A stretch of DNA of 64,000 bases. Source: CAVROT01 sp963722905 (GTDB lineage: Bacteria > Pseudomonadota > Alphaproteobacteria > Rhodobacterales > Rhodobacteraceae). This document shows, one piece after another, positions 8,721 through 18,348 of the stretch. A model generated the notes under the pieces. It was given only the letters and a program-made list of their open reading frames with translations, was not told the DNA's origin and ran no database searches. How positions within the stretch are numbered: position 1 is the stretch's first letter; each line of letters starts with the position of its first letter. The position numbers were made by a program, and so were the translations under genes. The stretch covers positions 4,950 to 68,949 of the forward strand of contig CAVROT010000009.1 in NCBI GenBank assembly GCA_963722905.1, written 5' to 3'.

Positions 8721-9529
8721 CAGGCGGGGCGCCGGTCCGCAGCGGGCGCCGCCGCGGCCTTGGGGAACAGCCGGTCGAAATTGGCCTGCGTCGCTGCGGC
8801 GAAGTCGGCGGGGTCGATGCCGAACGCCGCGGCGCCCGCCTGCGCGGTGTGGACGGTGTAGGCCGGTTCGTTACGGCGGCCTCGGTGCGGCGGCGGGGCG
8901 AGGTAGGGCGCGTCGGTCTCGACCAGGATGCGGTCCAGCGGGGCGGCGGCGAAGATGTCGCGCAGCGCCTGCGACCGGGGGAAGGCCGCGATCCCCGACA
9001 TCGACAGGTAGAATCCGAGGTCTAGCGCGGCCTTCGCCAGCGCAGGCCCGGAGGAGAAGCAGTGCATCACGCAGCCGAAAGGCCCGGCGCGGTGCGCCTC
9101 GGTCAGCAGACGCGCGATGTCCTCGTCCGCGTCGCGGGCATGGATGACCAGCGGCAGGCCGGTTTCGCGGGCAGCCTCGATGTGGATGGCGAGGCTCCGA
9201 CGTTGAAGATCCGCCGTCTCGGCCGTGTAGTGATAGTCCAGCCCCGTCTCGCCGATGGCGACGAATTTCGGGTGCCGCGCAAGCTCGACCAACGCCTCCA
9301 CGGTCGCCATCGGTTCCTCGGCGACGCTCATAGGGTGGGTCGCGGCCGCCCAGAAGACGCCGTCATGCCCTTCGGCGATGGCCCGCACGGCGGGGGCCGA
9401 CCGCAGGCGCGTGCAGATCGTGACCATGCGCGTGACGCCGGCGTCGCGCGCGCGGGCGATCACCTCGGCGCGATCCTCGTCGAAGGCCGGGAAATCCAGA
9501 TGGCAATGGCTGTCGGTGAGCGAGATCAT
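8720..9529 (-). CDS. tatD: TatD family metal-dependent hydrolase (DNase)
   Basis: The 269-residue protein has every ligand of the TatD TIM barrel: DSHCHLDF at the N-terminus (HxH), GETGLDYHY with the bridging Glu, IHARDADED, MHCFSSG and the terminal ETDAPYLAP. TatD enzymes are cytoplasmic Mg-dependent 3'-5' exonucleases linked to DNA repair and fragmentation. Length matches the family (~260). It lies 10 bases downstream of holB and is coupled to the MBL gene after it. The paralogues YcfH and YjjV share the motifs, so exact orthology is not certain. Confidence 0.9.
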   Translation of the reverse strand: MISLTDSHCHLDFPAFDEDRAEVIARARDAGVTRMVTICTRLRSAPAVRAIAEGHDGVFWAAATHPMSVAEEPMATVEALVELARHPKFVAIGETGLDYHYTAETADLQRRSLAIHIEAARETGLPLVIHARDADEDIARLLTEAHRAGPFGCVMHCFSSGPALAKAALDLGFYLSMSGIAAFPRSQALRDIFAAAPLDRILVETDAPYLAPPPHRGRRNEPAYTVHTAQAGAAAFGIDPADFAAATQANFDRLFPKAAAAPAADRRPA

Positions 9530-9539
9530 CGTGGCCCCG

Positions 9540-10652
9540 TCAGGCGCGGCGGGCGGCGGTCAGGGTGCGCGCGGCCTCGTCCATGGCGAGCATCGTATCG
9601 AGGATCACGGCAGAGGGGTCAAGGTTGACCGCCCGCGCGTGACGGAGGCGCGTGGCAAGCCGTTGCTGCAACGCGGCCCAGACCTCGCCAGCGTACCGGT
9701 CGGGCGCGAGGCGGCCCAGCACCGCCGCCTCGCCAGCCGCCGCCTCGGCCAGCGGCGGTACGCCGGCGCCCTGTCGGGCCAGTCGCATCAGCGCGACGTC
9801 GATCAGGCGCAGGACCGTGTCGTAGCGGGCGGCGCCGGCGGCGCCTGCGGTGTTGGCCGACAGCCGGGCGATACGGCCGCGGTCCATTCCGGGCGCCGAT
9901 CCGATGGCGGCGACGATCGCGGCGTAGGCGGCCGGCCCACCGGTTCCAGCGAGGCGCAGCGCCTCGCCGACCGACCCCGCCGTCAGCTCGGCCAGGCGGG
10001 TGGCGTCCACGCCCGGGTCGGCGCCGGCGGCCTCCAGCGCGGCACGCATGTCGCCGGGCGACAGGGCCTGGCAGGCGAGCGTCCGGCAACGCGACCGGAT
10101 GGTGGGCAAAAGCGCGCCCGGCCGGTGCGACACCAGCAGGAACGTGACGCCGGCGGGCGGCTCCTCCAGCGTCTTGAGGACGGCGTTGGCGGCCGCCGGG
10201 TTCATCTCCTCGGCGGCGTCGACGATGACGACGCGGCGGCCCCCGTCGGCCTCGGAATGGTTGAGGAACCCTTTCAGAGCCCGCGCCGCATCAGCGGTGA
10301 TGACGGTCGCCAGCTTGCGCTCCTTCGCCTGCCAGGGGCGACGCAGCAGGAAGAGCCGCGGCTCCGACAGCGCGGCCATGCGGCGGGCGACGGGGTGATC
10401 GGCCGGCACGTCCAACGTCTTTGATGTCGTGCCGGCCGGCGCCGCCAGCAGGGCGCGGGCAATGCGCCAGGCCAGCGTGGCCTTGCCCACGCCGCGCGGC
10501 CCGGAGATCAGCCAGCCGTGATGCAACCGCCCCGACGCCCAGGCCGACAGGAACGCGGCTTCGGACCGGTCTTGCCCGACCAGCAGGGCCGCGTGGCGCG
10601 GGTGCGGGGCGCCGTCGACGGCGTCCGGTTCGGGGATGTCGGGGTCAGCCAT
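9540..10652 (-). CDS. holB: DNA polymerase III subunit delta'
   Basis: This 370-residue AAA+ clamp-loader subunit has a P-loop GPRGVGKATLAWRIARALL. It also has a VVIVDAAEEMNPAAANA block (Walker B region), the KTLEEPP sensor segment and the SRCR box with the arginine finger. The N-terminus PEPDAVDGAPHPRHA is typical of rhodobacterial HolB. I chose the ATG at 10652; five more in-frame codons reach an ATG at 10667. The protein works in the clamp loader with delta and gamma/tau to load the beta clamp. It follows tmk by ~80 bases, the usual tmk-holB order. Confidence 0.9.
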   Translation of the reverse strand: MADPDIPEPDAVDGAPHPRHAALLVGQDRSEAAFLSAWASGRLHHGWLISGPRGVGKATLAWRIARALLAAPAGTTSKTLDVPADHPVARRMAALSEPRLFLLRRPWQAKERKLATVITADAARALKGFLNHSEADGGRRVVIVDAAEEMNPAAANAVLKTLEEPPAGVTFLLVSHRPGALLPTIRSRCRTLACQALSPGDMRAALEAAGADPGVDATRLAELTAGSVGEALRLAGTGGPAAYAAIVAAIGSAPGMDRGRIARLSANTAGAAGAARYDTVLRLIDVALMRLARQGAGVPPLAEAAAGEAAVLGRLAPDRYAGEVWAALQQRLATRLRHARAVNLDPSAVILDTMLAMDEAARTLTAARRA

Positions 10653-10730
10653 GGCGGGCCGTGCCAAGGGGGGCGCCGACCCCGACGGCAGGATTGGCAG
10701 TCGTCCGTGCGCGCCGACGGCGGCATTCTG

Positions 10731-11372
10731 TCATGCCCGGCCAGCCAGCGCGCCGCGGACGCGGGCGGCGACCTCGGCGCTGCTGCCGGAGCCGTCGATC
10801 ACCGCGATCCGGTCGGGAAACTGTGCCGCCAGGTCGAGGAAATCGCGGCGGCGGTCGCGCTGGAAGCCGTCGCCGAAAGCCTCGAACCTGTCCTCGGGCA
10901 CGGCCTCCGTGGCGGCCGGGGCGCCCAGCCGTTCGAGGCTGCGGCGCCGCCCCGTTTCGGCGTCGAGGTCGATGAGGACGGTCAGGTCCGGTTCGATCCC
11001 GATGGCGAGGTCGTGCAGCGCCTCGACCTGCGCGCGCCCATCGCCGCGGCCCTGGTAGACCCGCGTGCTGTCGGCGAAGCGGTCGGTGATGACGGTGCGC
11101 CCGGCCTCCAGCGCGGGGCGGATCACCCGTTCGACGTGATCGCGCCGGGCGGCCATGAAGAGCAGAAGCTCGGTCATGGCCGACCACCGGGCGGGGGGGC
11201 CTTCCAGCACCAGTCGCCGGATCTCCTCGGCGCCGGGGCTGCCGCCGGGTTCCCGCGTCAGGACGACGTCGCGGCCAGCGGCGCGAAGGTCAGCCGCCAG
11301 CAGCCGAGTTTGGGTGGACTTGCCGCAGCCGTCGATCCCCTCGAAGCTGATGAACCGGGGGTCCGGCCTCAC
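10731..11372 (-). CDS. tmk: Thymidylate kinase (dTMP kinase)
   Basis: This 213-residue P-loop kinase phosphorylates dTMP to dTDP. It opens FISFEGIDGCGKSTQ, the Tmk P-loop. It then has LTREPGGSPGAEEIR, the DR(Y/F)-type motif ITDRFADSTRVYQG and a short lid region with DAETGRRR. It starts at a GTG (complement of 11370-11372) that overlaps the upstream carboxypeptidase stop by four bases. The gene sits between a PBP5-type gene and holB, an arrangement conserved in Rhodobacteraceae. Confidence 0.93.
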   Translation of the reverse strand: MRPDPRFISFEGIDGCGKSTQTRLLAADLRAAGRDVVLTREPGGSPGAEEIRRLVLEGPPARWSAMTELLLFMAARRDHVERVIRPALEAGRTVITDRFADSTRVYQGRGDGRAQVEALHDLAIGIEPDLTVLIDLDAETGRRRSLERLGAPAATEAVPEDRFEAFGDGFQRDRRRDFLDLAAQFPDRIAVIDGSGSSAEVAARVRGALAGRA

Positions 11373-12595
11373 GTCGCCGGTTCGGCTGGGGGGGCAGACG
11401 TCGCGGACGCATCGGCGGCATCGGTCGAGCCGATGCCCGTCCAGTCGCGCAGCAGGCGGCGGGCGGCCGTCTCCATCCGCGGGCCGTATCCGCCGCGCGC
11501 GACGGCGCGGTCGGCGATCAGGGGCACGCGGCGTTCCGGCAGCCCGTCCATGGCGATGACCAGTTCGCCCACCTGCTGCCCTGCCGCGATGGGGGCCTCC
11601 AGCGGTCCGCGGAAGGCGACCGTCGCCGAAATGGCGCCCCGCTGGAGCGCCGGCACCAGCGCGGTGAACCCGCCCTCGGCCACCAGCCCGACCTCGCGGA
11701 CCTCGCCCATCCAGACGTCGGCCACGGCGATGCGCTGGCCGTCCTCGACCAGCGTCGCCTCGACGAACTGGCGGAACGCCCAGTTGACCACGCGCTCGGC
11801 CTCCTCGGCGCGGGCCTTCTCGCTGTCGAGCCCGGTGATCACGAAGACGACGCGCCGCTTGCCCTGCGTGGCCGATCCGACGATGCCGTAGCCGGCCTCC
11901 TGCGTGTGGCCCGTCTTCAGCCCGTCCGCGCCGATCCCGAGGTCCAGCAGCGGATTGCGGTTGAACCGGTTCTGAGGCGCGCGGCCGTCATAGCCGAACT
12001 CGACCTGTGCGAAGTACCCGTAGTATTCGGGGAACTCGGTGATCAGCCGCGTGGCAAGGATGCCCAGATCCGCCATCGACATGCGGTGGTTGGGCGCGGG
12101 CCACCCGCTGGAGTTGGTGAAGGTCGATTGGGTCATGCCCAGCGCCAGCGCCCGCTGGTTCATCAGCCGCGCGAACGCGTCCTCGCTGCCCGCCAGGCCC
12201 TCGGCCACCACGACGCAGGCGTCGTTGCCCGACTGGACGATGATGCCCTGGATCAGCTCCTCCACCGTGGGCCGGTCGCGTTCGTTGAGGAACATCGTCG
12301 AGCCGCCCATCGCCTTGGCGCGCGAGGACACGCCGAACCGCGTGTCCATGTCGACGCGGCCGTCGCGCAACGCCTCGAACAGCATGTTCAGCGTCATCAG
12401 CTTGGACATGGAGGCCGGCGGCAGCGGCACGTCCGCAGACTTGGCGATCAGAACCGTGTCGGTGGTCACGTCATAGACCCACGCCGCCGTCGCCCGCGTC
12501 TCGAACGCGGCACGGGCCGGCGCCGCCAAGGCAAGGAGGGCGGCAAGCACCGCGATGAGGCGCGCGGCGGGCGCTGTCGTCGGAAGCGTCGTCAT
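11369..12595 (-). CDS. D-alanyl-D-alanine carboxypeptidase, PBP5/DacC type
   Basis: The 408-residue protein has a signal peptide (hydrophobic core LIAVLAALLALAAPARA) and an SxxK serine in PPASMSKLMT. The second motif Ser-x-Asn is in VVQSGNDACV and the KTG box is DGLKTGHTQEAGYG. A C-terminal beta domain characteristic of peptidase S11 family members completes it. These enzymes trim the terminal D-Ala of peptidoglycan pentapeptides in the periplasm. The start ATG at 12595 directly precedes the signal sequence; upstream in-frame codons look non-coding. It is the first gene of a five-gene minus-strand operon. Confidence 0.9.
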   Translation of the reverse strand: MTTLPTTAPAARLIAVLAALLALAAPARAAFETRATAAWVYDVTTDTVLIAKSADVPLPPASMSKLMTLNMLFEALRDGRVDMDTRFGVSSRAKAMGGSTMFLNERDRPTVEELIQGIIVQSGNDACVVVAEGLAGSEDAFARLMNQRALALGMTQSTFTNSSGWPAPNHRMSMADLGILATRLITEFPEYYGYFAQVEFGYDGRAPQNRFNRNPLLDLGIGADGLKTGHTQEAGYGIVGSATQGKRRVVFVITGLDSEKARAEEAERVVNWAFRQFVEATLVEDGQRIAVADVWMGEVREVGLVAEGGFTALVPALQRGAISATVAFRGPLEAPIAAGQQVGELVIAMDGLPERRVPLIADRAVARGGYGPRMETAARRLLRDWTGIGSTDAADASATSAPPAEPAT

Positions 12596-12770
12596 GTCGG
12601 TCCTCCGGGTGGGCGGGTACGGGGGGCAGCGAAAGCGCCCGGCCCTCTGGCCATTGGGATAAGCCCCCGCGCGGCGGAGGTCACGCAACTTTCGCGGGCG
12701 ATCTCGCCGGTGTTACGCCCCGCCACGCAGCCTGCGTCGGCGATCCGCCGGCCCCGCACCGCGCGCGGCG

Positions 12771-13478
12771 CTAATCGAGGCGCGCGGCCGTGCCCATGTA
12801 GATGACCCATGTCACCGGGACCGGCCCGAAGACCGGATCGCCGCGCCGGCCTATGCCCCGCGGGCCCAGACCCGTGACGTCTCCGGGCTTCAGCCCCGCG
12901 CGGATCAGGGCGGCCCGCAGCTCGGACGGCCGGATGAACATGCGCGGGTCGTGCGTGCCGCGCGGCAGCACGCGCAGAAGGCGTTCGGCGACGTCGACGA
13001 CCGTCAGCCGCGACAGGGAGTTGCGGTTGATGGTATCGAAGGCGAACGTGCCGCCCGGCCTGAGGACGCGGGCGACCTCGGCCAGGACCCGGTCGAGATC
13101 GGCCACATGCTCCAGCACGTCCACGCAGACCACCGCGTCGAAGGACGCATCGTCATAGGGCAGCGCCTCGCCGGCACCGACATCGTAGGCGATGTCGTGT
13201 CCGTGCGCGGCAGCGTGTTCGCGGGCGGCGGCGATGGCCCGGCGCGCGGGGTCGATACCGGTCACATGGGCGCCCCGTTCGGCCAGCGCCTCGGCCATGA
13301 AGCCGCCCGCGCATCCAAGATCCAGGACCCGGCGTCCCCGCCACGCGATCCGCCGGTCGAACCATCGCAGGCGTCCCGGGACCATGGCGCGCAGGATGCG
13401 GACCCATCGCAGGTCGTCCGACCACCATTGCGCCGCCGCTGCGTCGTAGATCGCCAGGTCGTTCGCGGCCGGCCTCAC
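12771..13478 (-). CDS. ubiG: Ubiquinone biosynthesis O-methyltransferase UbiG
   Basis: This 235-residue class I SAM methyltransferase has motif I VLDLGCAGGFMAEALA and the acidic loop VTGIDPARRAI. Motif II is FDAVVCVDVLEHVADLD, and the UbiG-like DTINRNSLSRL segment follows the sixth strand. UbiG performs the two O-methylations of ubiquinone synthesis at the membrane. The N-terminal DAAAAQWWSDD region corresponds to UbiG's F..A..WWD. The start is a GTG at 13478. The order is compatible with UbiG, but a paralogous methyltransferase of the same family is possible. It is divergent from motB. Confidence 0.78.
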   Translation of the reverse strand: MRPAANDLAIYDAAAAQWWSDDLRWVRILRAMVPGRLRWFDRRIAWRGRRVLDLGCAGGFMAEALAERGAHVTGIDPARRAIAAAREHAAAHGHDIAYDVGAGEALPYDDASFDAVVCVDVLEHVADLDRVLAEVARVLRPGGTFAFDTINRNSLSRLTVVDVAERLLRVLPRGTHDPRMFIRPSELRAALIRAGLKPGDVTGLGPRGIGRRGDPVFGPVPVTWVIYMGTAARLD

Positions 13479-13609
13479 GCGGACATGCCGAAGTCAGGGA
13501 CCCGCCGCCTCCGGCCCGATCCCGCAGGATGGTAAAAATCGCGCCGAATACTTAAACCGTCCTTCATGGCGCCTTGATACCCCGGCCTTCAAGCGGGGGC
13601 GAGGGTGTC

Positions 13610-14467
13610 ATGAGTGCGAACGGCGTAACCATCATCAAGCGCAAGAAGGTCGTGGCCGGGGGTGGCCATCACGGCGGCGCGTGGAAGGTGGCCTATGCCG
13701 ACTTCGTCACCGCAATGATGGCGTTCTTCCTGATGATGTGGCTGCTCAACGCCACGTCGGAGGCCCAGCGCCAGGGTCTGGCCGATTACTTCAGCCCGAC
13801 GATCGCCATTTCCAAGACCTCCAGCGGCGGAGACGGCGCGCTGGCCGGCGACGACGTGTTGTCGGAGGATACGCTGACCAAGTCCGGCGTCGGCGCGACC
13901 GACATAAGGCACGACCAGTCCGATCGGGCCGCCGGGCGGACGGGCTCCGATCCGGACACGTCGGCGCTCGACGACAATGCCGCCTTCGAAGAGGTGCTCA
14001 GCACGCTCGAGGCCGCGCTTCAGGGGCGTGCCGGCGAAAGCATGGTCAGCGACGACATCCTCCGTCACGTCGTGACCCGCGTGACGGACGAAGGGCTCGT
14101 CGTCGACCTTTTCGACCTGCCGGGCGCTCCGCTCTTCAATCCGTCGACGGCGGACCCCACGGCGCTGATGCGCGACCTCACCGCGATCGTCGGGGACGTC
14201 TTTGCGATGACCCCCAACAGGATCGCGGTGAACGGCCACGTCACGTCGGTGCCCGTCGTCGTGCGGGAGAACCGCAATTGGGATCTTTCCGCGGCCCGCG
14301 CGCAGTCCGTGCGCACCCTCGTGGAGCGTCCCGGCTTCGGCGACGAGCGCATCGCGCGTGTCGCGGGGTTCGCCGACCGCAAGCCGGCCGAACCGGCGAC
14401 CATGGATACGCGCAACAACAGGATCGAGCTGATCTTGCTGCGCGAGCCCGGGCGGCTGCCGGGATGA
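13610..14467 (+). CDS. motB: Flagellar motor stator protein MotB
   Basis: The 285-residue protein has a short basic cytoplasmic N-terminus and one TM, AYADFVTAMMAFFLMMWLLN, whose Asp is the proton-binding residue of MotB. A plug-like segment and a C-terminal OmpA-like peptidoglycan-binding domain follow (AVNGHVTSVP...LSAARAQSVRTLVE...RVAGFADRKP). The start ATG at 13610 was preferred over an in-frame site at 13574. It leads the flagellar run, with ~90 bases to flgE. No motA lies adjacent in this window. Confidence 0.92.
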   Translation: MSANGVTIIKRKKVVAGGGHHGGAWKVAYADFVTAMMAFFLMMWLLNATSEAQRQGLADYFSPTIAISKTSSGGDGALAGDDVLSEDTLTKSGVGATDIRHDQSDRAAGRTGSDPDTSALDDNAAFEEVLSTLEAALQGRAGESMVSDDILRHVVTRVTDEGLVVDLFDLPGAPLFNPSTADPTALMRDLTAIVGDVFAMTPNRIAVNGHVTSVPVVVRENRNWDLSAARAQSVRTLVERPGFGDERIARVAGFADRKPAEPATMDTRNNRIELILLREPGRLPG

Positions 14468-14494
14468 TAAGAATCGAATACGTTATCCGGCTGT

Positions 14495-14510
14495 TAAGCC
14501 CGATGGCTTA
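14495..14510. promoter_or_regulatory. Perfect inverted repeat between motB and flgE
   Basis: TAAGCC at 14495-14500 and GGCTTA at 14505-14510 form a perfect 6-bp inverted repeat with a CGAT loop. It lies in a locally AT-richer 88-base gap, 45 bases upstream of the flgE start. It could be a small hairpin or a protein-binding site; it does not match the CtrA TTAA-N7-TTAA spacing. Confidence 0.3.
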
Positions 14511-14555
14511 GCCAATGTACAGGACCTCGGTTCGACGCAACAGAAAGGCGCTTTC

Positions 14556-15869
14556 ATGACGATCTCTTCTTCGCTCGCCGCCGGTGTGGCGGGGCTCAAC
14601 GCGAATGCCACCAGGCTCGCCAGCATCTCCGACAACATCGCGAACTCGGCGACCTTCGGCTACAAGCGGACCGAGACCGATTTTCACTCGATGGTGCTCG
14701 AAGGGTCGGCCGCCGGGGGCTACACGGCCGGTGGCGTGCGCACGACCACCCAGCGCCTCATCGACGAAAAGGGTCAACTGGAAGGCTCGGGCAACGCGAC
14801 CGATATCGCCATCGCGGGCCGGGGCTTCCTTCCGGTCACCGAACTGACGGCCATCGACCAGGGCGGCAACTATCCCCTTGGCCTCAAGACCACCGGATCC
14901 TTCCGGCCCAATGCGGACGGCATCCTCGTCAACTCCATGGGCCAGGTCCTTCTGGGCTGGCCGGCGAACCCTAACGGCGAGATCCCGAACTTTCCCCGCG
15001 ACAGCTCCGACGGGCTCCAGCCGATCAACGTCTACCACAACCAGTATACCGCCAATCCGACGACAGAGGTCGAGGTAGGGGTGAACCTCCCGTCGTCCGA
15101 AACGACCGAGGGCGCGCCCGGCTCGGTCTACGACCTGACGCTGGAGTACTTCGGCAACCTCGGCCAGACCGAATCCCTGGCCATGGAGTTCACGCCCGTG
15201 GCCCCCGCGGCGCCCGGAGATCCGCCCACCAACCAGTGGACCATGACGATCAGCGACAGCGCTACCCCCGGCGCGCCCATCGGCCAGTACACCCTGACGT
15301 TCAATTCGGGTTCGACCGATGGCGGCACCCTTCAAAGTGTCGTGGAGTTCGGCGGATCGCCCCCCTACGACCCCACGACCGGAACCATCCCCCTGACCGT
15401 TGCCGGCGGGGCAATCGCGATGGACGTCGGGATGCTGGACATGCCGGACGGCATGACGCAGCTCGACAGCAGCTTCGCGCCGTCGGCAATCGCCAAGAAC
15501 GGCTCTGCGGTCGGCAACTTCGTCGGAGTCGAGGTGGGCGCCAATGGTGTGATGCGGGCGGTCTACGATTCGGGCTTCACACGCAATATCTACCAGGTTC
15601 CCGTCGTCGACGTTCGCAACCCCAACGGTCTGGAGTCCCTGGACAACCAGACTTACCAGGTGTCCCGCCGCAGCGGCGAGCTCTTCATGTGGGACGCCGG
15701 TGACGGTCCCGTCGGCGAAACGGTGGGATACGCACGGGAAGCGTCTACCACGGACGTCGCCAACGAGTTGACCCAGCTTATCCAGACGCAGCGCGCCTAT
15801 TCGTCGAACGCCAAGGTCATCCAGACCGTCGACGAGATGCTGCAGGAAACCACCAACCTCAAGCGGTGA
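14556..15869 (+). CDS. flgE: Flagellar hook protein FlgE
   Basis: This 437-residue axial protein has the conserved N-terminal D0 helix and rod motif (GVAGLNANATRLASISDN, then NIANSATFGYK). A long variable D1/D2 core follows. The C-terminal D0 helix is ELTQLIQTQRAYSSNAKVIQ, then TVDEMLQE. It polymerises into the hook outside the cell after export by the flagellar type III apparatus, without a cleavable signal peptide. Length is normal for rhodobacterial FlgE. It sits in the order motB-flgE-flgK-flgL-flgI. Confidence 0.93.
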   Translation: MTISSSLAAGVAGLNANATRLASISDNIANSATFGYKRTETDFHSMVLEGSAAGGYTAGGVRTTTQRLIDEKGQLEGSGNATDIAIAGRGFLPVTELTAIDQGGNYPLGLKTTGSFRPNADGILVNSMGQVLLGWPANPNGEIPNFPRDSSDGLQPINVYHNQYTANPTTEVEVGVNLPSSETTEGAPGSVYDLTLEYFGNLGQTESLAMEFTPVAPAAPGDPPTNQWTMTISDSATPGAPIGQYTLTFNSGSTDGGTLQSVVEFGGSPPYDPTTGTIPLTVAGGAIAMDVGMLDMPDGMTQLDSSFAPSAIAKNGSAVGNFVGVEVGANGVMRAVYDSGFTRNIYQVPVVDVRNPNGLESLDNQTYQVSRRSGELFMWDAGDGPVGETVGYAREASTTDVANELTQLIQTQRAYSSNAKVIQTVDEMLQETTNLKR

Positions 15870-15892
15870 TCCCGCGCTGAAAGGAGTTCGTC

Positions 15893-17335
15893 ATGGGCTT
15901 GTCCTCCGCACTTTCGCATGCCGTCAGCGGCCTGGGCGCGGCCGGGAGATCCGCGCAGGTCGTCTCGTCGAACATCTCCAACGCTCTCACCGAGGGATAT
16001 GGCAGGCGCGAGGTGGTCCTCGCGCCAGGCCGGCTGGGCGGCGTCCGGGTCGCGGACATTTCGCGGCAGACGAATACAGCCCTCGTTCAGGACCGGCGCC
16101 ACTCCGACGCGGCCGCAGGCGCCGCCGACGTCCGCGCCGACGGACTGTCCGCCATGTCCGCGGCCTTGGGCGATGCCGACGGGCCCGCATCGATCTCGGG
16201 TCGCGTTGGCCGGCTGGAGGCGCAACTGATCGAAACCGCCAGCATGCCGTCCTCCAGCGTCCGTCTGGACGCGACCGCCGCCGCCGCCGCCGACCTTGCC
16301 CGGGGCCTGAACGATGCTTCGGATGCTATCCAGGCAACCCGCCTGAAGGCCGACGCCGGTATCGCCCGCGACGTCGAGGCGCTGAATGCCGGGCTGGCGC
16401 GGATGGAAGAACTCAATGGCAAGATCATCGCCCTGAATGCGACCGGTGGTGAGGTAAATGGCCTTCTCGACGAACGCGCGAAGGTCTTCGACCGGATCGC
16501 CGGCATCGTGCCGATGCGTACTCTTCAGCGCGACAACGGCGCGATCTCGCTCTATACCACGGGGGGACAAATACTCCTGGACCATCGCGCCGTCTCTGTC
16601 GAGTTCGCGCCTTCCAACGCGATGGCACCGCAGGCCACGCTTGGCAGCCCTCTCTCCGGTCTCACCGTCGGTGGCCGGGCTATTGCGGTGAACGCTGTTC
16701 CGGGCAAGATGGACGGCGGGACCCTCGCCGCCCATTTCGACGTTCGCGACGCCCTCGGTCCGGACGCGCAGTCGCGTCTCGATGCCGTTGCCCGCGATCT
16801 GATCGAACGGTTCGAGGACCCCGCGGCGGATGCCACGCGCCTGCCGGGAACGCCCGCCCTCTTCACCGATGGCGGCGGTCCTCTGATCATCGCCGACGAG
16901 GTCGGCCTGTCGCGGCGCATAGCCCTGAACGCGTCGGTTGATCCGGCGATCGGCAACGAAACCTGGCGCCTGCGCGACGGTCTGGGCGCCGTGTCCGAAG
17001 GCCCCAGCGGCAATGCCGCCGGACTTCAGGCTCTGTCCGACGCCCTGACCCTGGCGCGACCCGCGTCGTCGGGCGATTTCGGCGCCACCGCCCGAACGGC
17101 GGGCGGACTGTCCGACACGCTCATGTCCGTGGCCGGCGGCGACGTCTTTCGCGCCGAGGACAACCGAACCTTCGCACGCGCGCGCGCCGACACGCTGCGC
17201 GAGCAGGAGCTCGCCGACGGTGTCGACACCGATGCCGAGATGCAGAAGCTTTTGCTGATCGAACAGGCCTATGGAGCCAACGCGCGGGTGATCCAGGCCG
17301 TCGAAGAGATGCTTGACCAGCTCATGAGGATTTGA
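15893..17335 (+). CDS. flgK: Flagellar hook-associated protein FlgK (HAP1)
   Basis: The 480-residue protein starts with the axial-protein helix ALSHAVSGLGAAGRSAQ followed by SSNISNALTEGYGRREV, and ends IEQAYGANARVIQAVEEM. This terminal symmetry, together with its place between flgE and flgL, identifies FlgK, the first hook-filament junction protein. A strong AAAGGAG site precedes the ATG at 15893, 23 bases after flgE. The protein is exported through the flagellar secretion channel. Nothing appears truncated. Confidence 0.93.
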   Translation: MGLSSALSHAVSGLGAAGRSAQVVSSNISNALTEGYGRREVVLAPGRLGGVRVADISRQTNTALVQDRRHSDAAAGAADVRADGLSAMSAALGDADGPASISGRVGRLEAQLIETASMPSSSVRLDATAAAAADLARGLNDASDAIQATRLKADAGIARDVEALNAGLARMEELNGKIIALNATGGEVNGLLDERAKVFDRIAGIVPMRTLQRDNGAISLYTTGGQILLDHRAVSVEFAPSNAMAPQATLGSPLSGLTVGGRAIAVNAVPGKMDGGTLAAHFDVRDALGPDAQSRLDAVARDLIERFEDPAADATRLPGTPALFTDGGGPLIIADEVGLSRRIALNASVDPAIGNETWRLRDGLGAVSEGPSGNAAGLQALSDALTLARPASSGDFGATARTAGGLSDTLMSVAGGDVFRAEDNRTFARARADTLREQELADGVDTDAEMQKLLLIEQAYGANARVIQAVEEMLDQLMRI

Positions 17336-17337
17336 CG

Positions 17338-18348
17338 ATGAATACGACCTCTATAGGCGATCTGGCCCAGACCTTTGTGCAGAGACGCGCGAACGTGGGC
17401 CTGACACGCGAACTCAACCGGCTTGGAACGGAACTTGTCACCGGGCTGCGGGAGAACGTCGGGACGGCGACCTCGGGCGATGTCGGAGCTATCGCAGGCA
17501 TCGAACGCAATCTCGCGTCCGTCCGCGCCTACAAGACCGCCGCCTCCGAAGCGGCTCTGATGATGTCGGCGTCCCAGTCTGCGCTGAACCTCTTTGGGGA
17601 AACAGCCGCGAACCTGTCCGACGACCTCGCCGCAGTACGTGGCTCGGTCGACCCCGTTGTGAACGCGTCGCTCGCGCGAGGCGCGCGGGATGCCTTCAAC
17701 GCTATGGCCGCATCGCTGAATACGTCGGCGGCCGGGCGCTCCCTCTTCGGGGGCACGGCGACGGATGTCGCTCCGGTGGCCGGTGGCGAAGCGATGCTCG
17801 CCACGCTCGCGGCGGACCTCGGTGCCTCGACCGCGATCACGGCCGGGGACATCGCAAGCTTTGTCGACGACTGGTTCTCGGATACGGGCGCCTTCATGAC
17901 TGGGTCCTATCGAGGGGCTACCGACAATCTTGCGCCCATGCGCGTCTCGCCCGAGGATCGGGCGACCTTCGACGTGCGCGCTGACGATCCAGCCATCAGG
18001 GCGTCGCTGGCTGCCACCGCGAAGGCCGCCATTCTGGACCTGGGGACAGGCGCGGGGGACCAGGTCCTCCAACAGTCGCTTTTGACGATCGCCGGCGACG
18101 ACATTTTCGGGACCCACGGCGGCATCACCGCACTCAGATCGGGCATTGGTGTCGCGCAGGAACGTATAGACATCGCCACGGGCCGCGTGGCGGCCGAGGA
18201 AACGGCACTGCAGATCGCCCGTGTCGACCTCATCGGGGCCGACCAGTACGAGACTGCGACCCGGTTGCAAGGCACGCAGGCACAGCTTGAAGCTCTCTAC
18301 ACCGTGACCGCGCGGATGTCGCGCCTGTCGCTCACGAACTATCTGTGA
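17338..18348 (+). CDS. flgL: Flagellar hook-associated protein FlgL (HAP3)
   Basis: This 336-residue flagellin-like protein links hook and filament. The N-terminal helix TSIGDLAQTFVQRRANVGLT, the early LGTELVTGL turn and the C-terminal helix ending MSRLSLTNYL match FlgL. A TTG two codons upstream overlaps the flgK stop; I chose the ATG at 17338 because a GAGGA site lies about 8 bases upstream of it. The TGA overlaps the flgI ATG by one base, indicating translational coupling. Confidence 0.87.
   Translation: MNTTSIGDLAQTFVQRRANVGLTRELNRLGTELVTGLRENVGTATSGDVGAIAGIERNLASVRAYKTAASEAALMMSASQSALNLFGETAANLSDDLAAVRGSVDPVVNASLARGARDAFNAMAASLNTSAAGRSLFGGTATDVAPVAGGEAMLATLAADLGASTAITAGDIASFVDDWFSDTGAFMTGSYRGATDNLAPMRVSPEDRATFDVRADDPAIRASLAATAKAAILDLGTGAGDQVLQQSLLTIAGDDIFGTHGGITALRSGIGVAQERIDIATGRVAAEETALQIARVDLIGADQYETATRLQGTQAQLEALYTVTARMSRLSLTNYL

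Noticed and set aside
14480..14515. CtrA-type site (TTAA-N7-TTAA) upstream of flgE
   Set aside because: A TTAA is present, but the second half-site and spacing do not match; only a short inverted repeat is supported.
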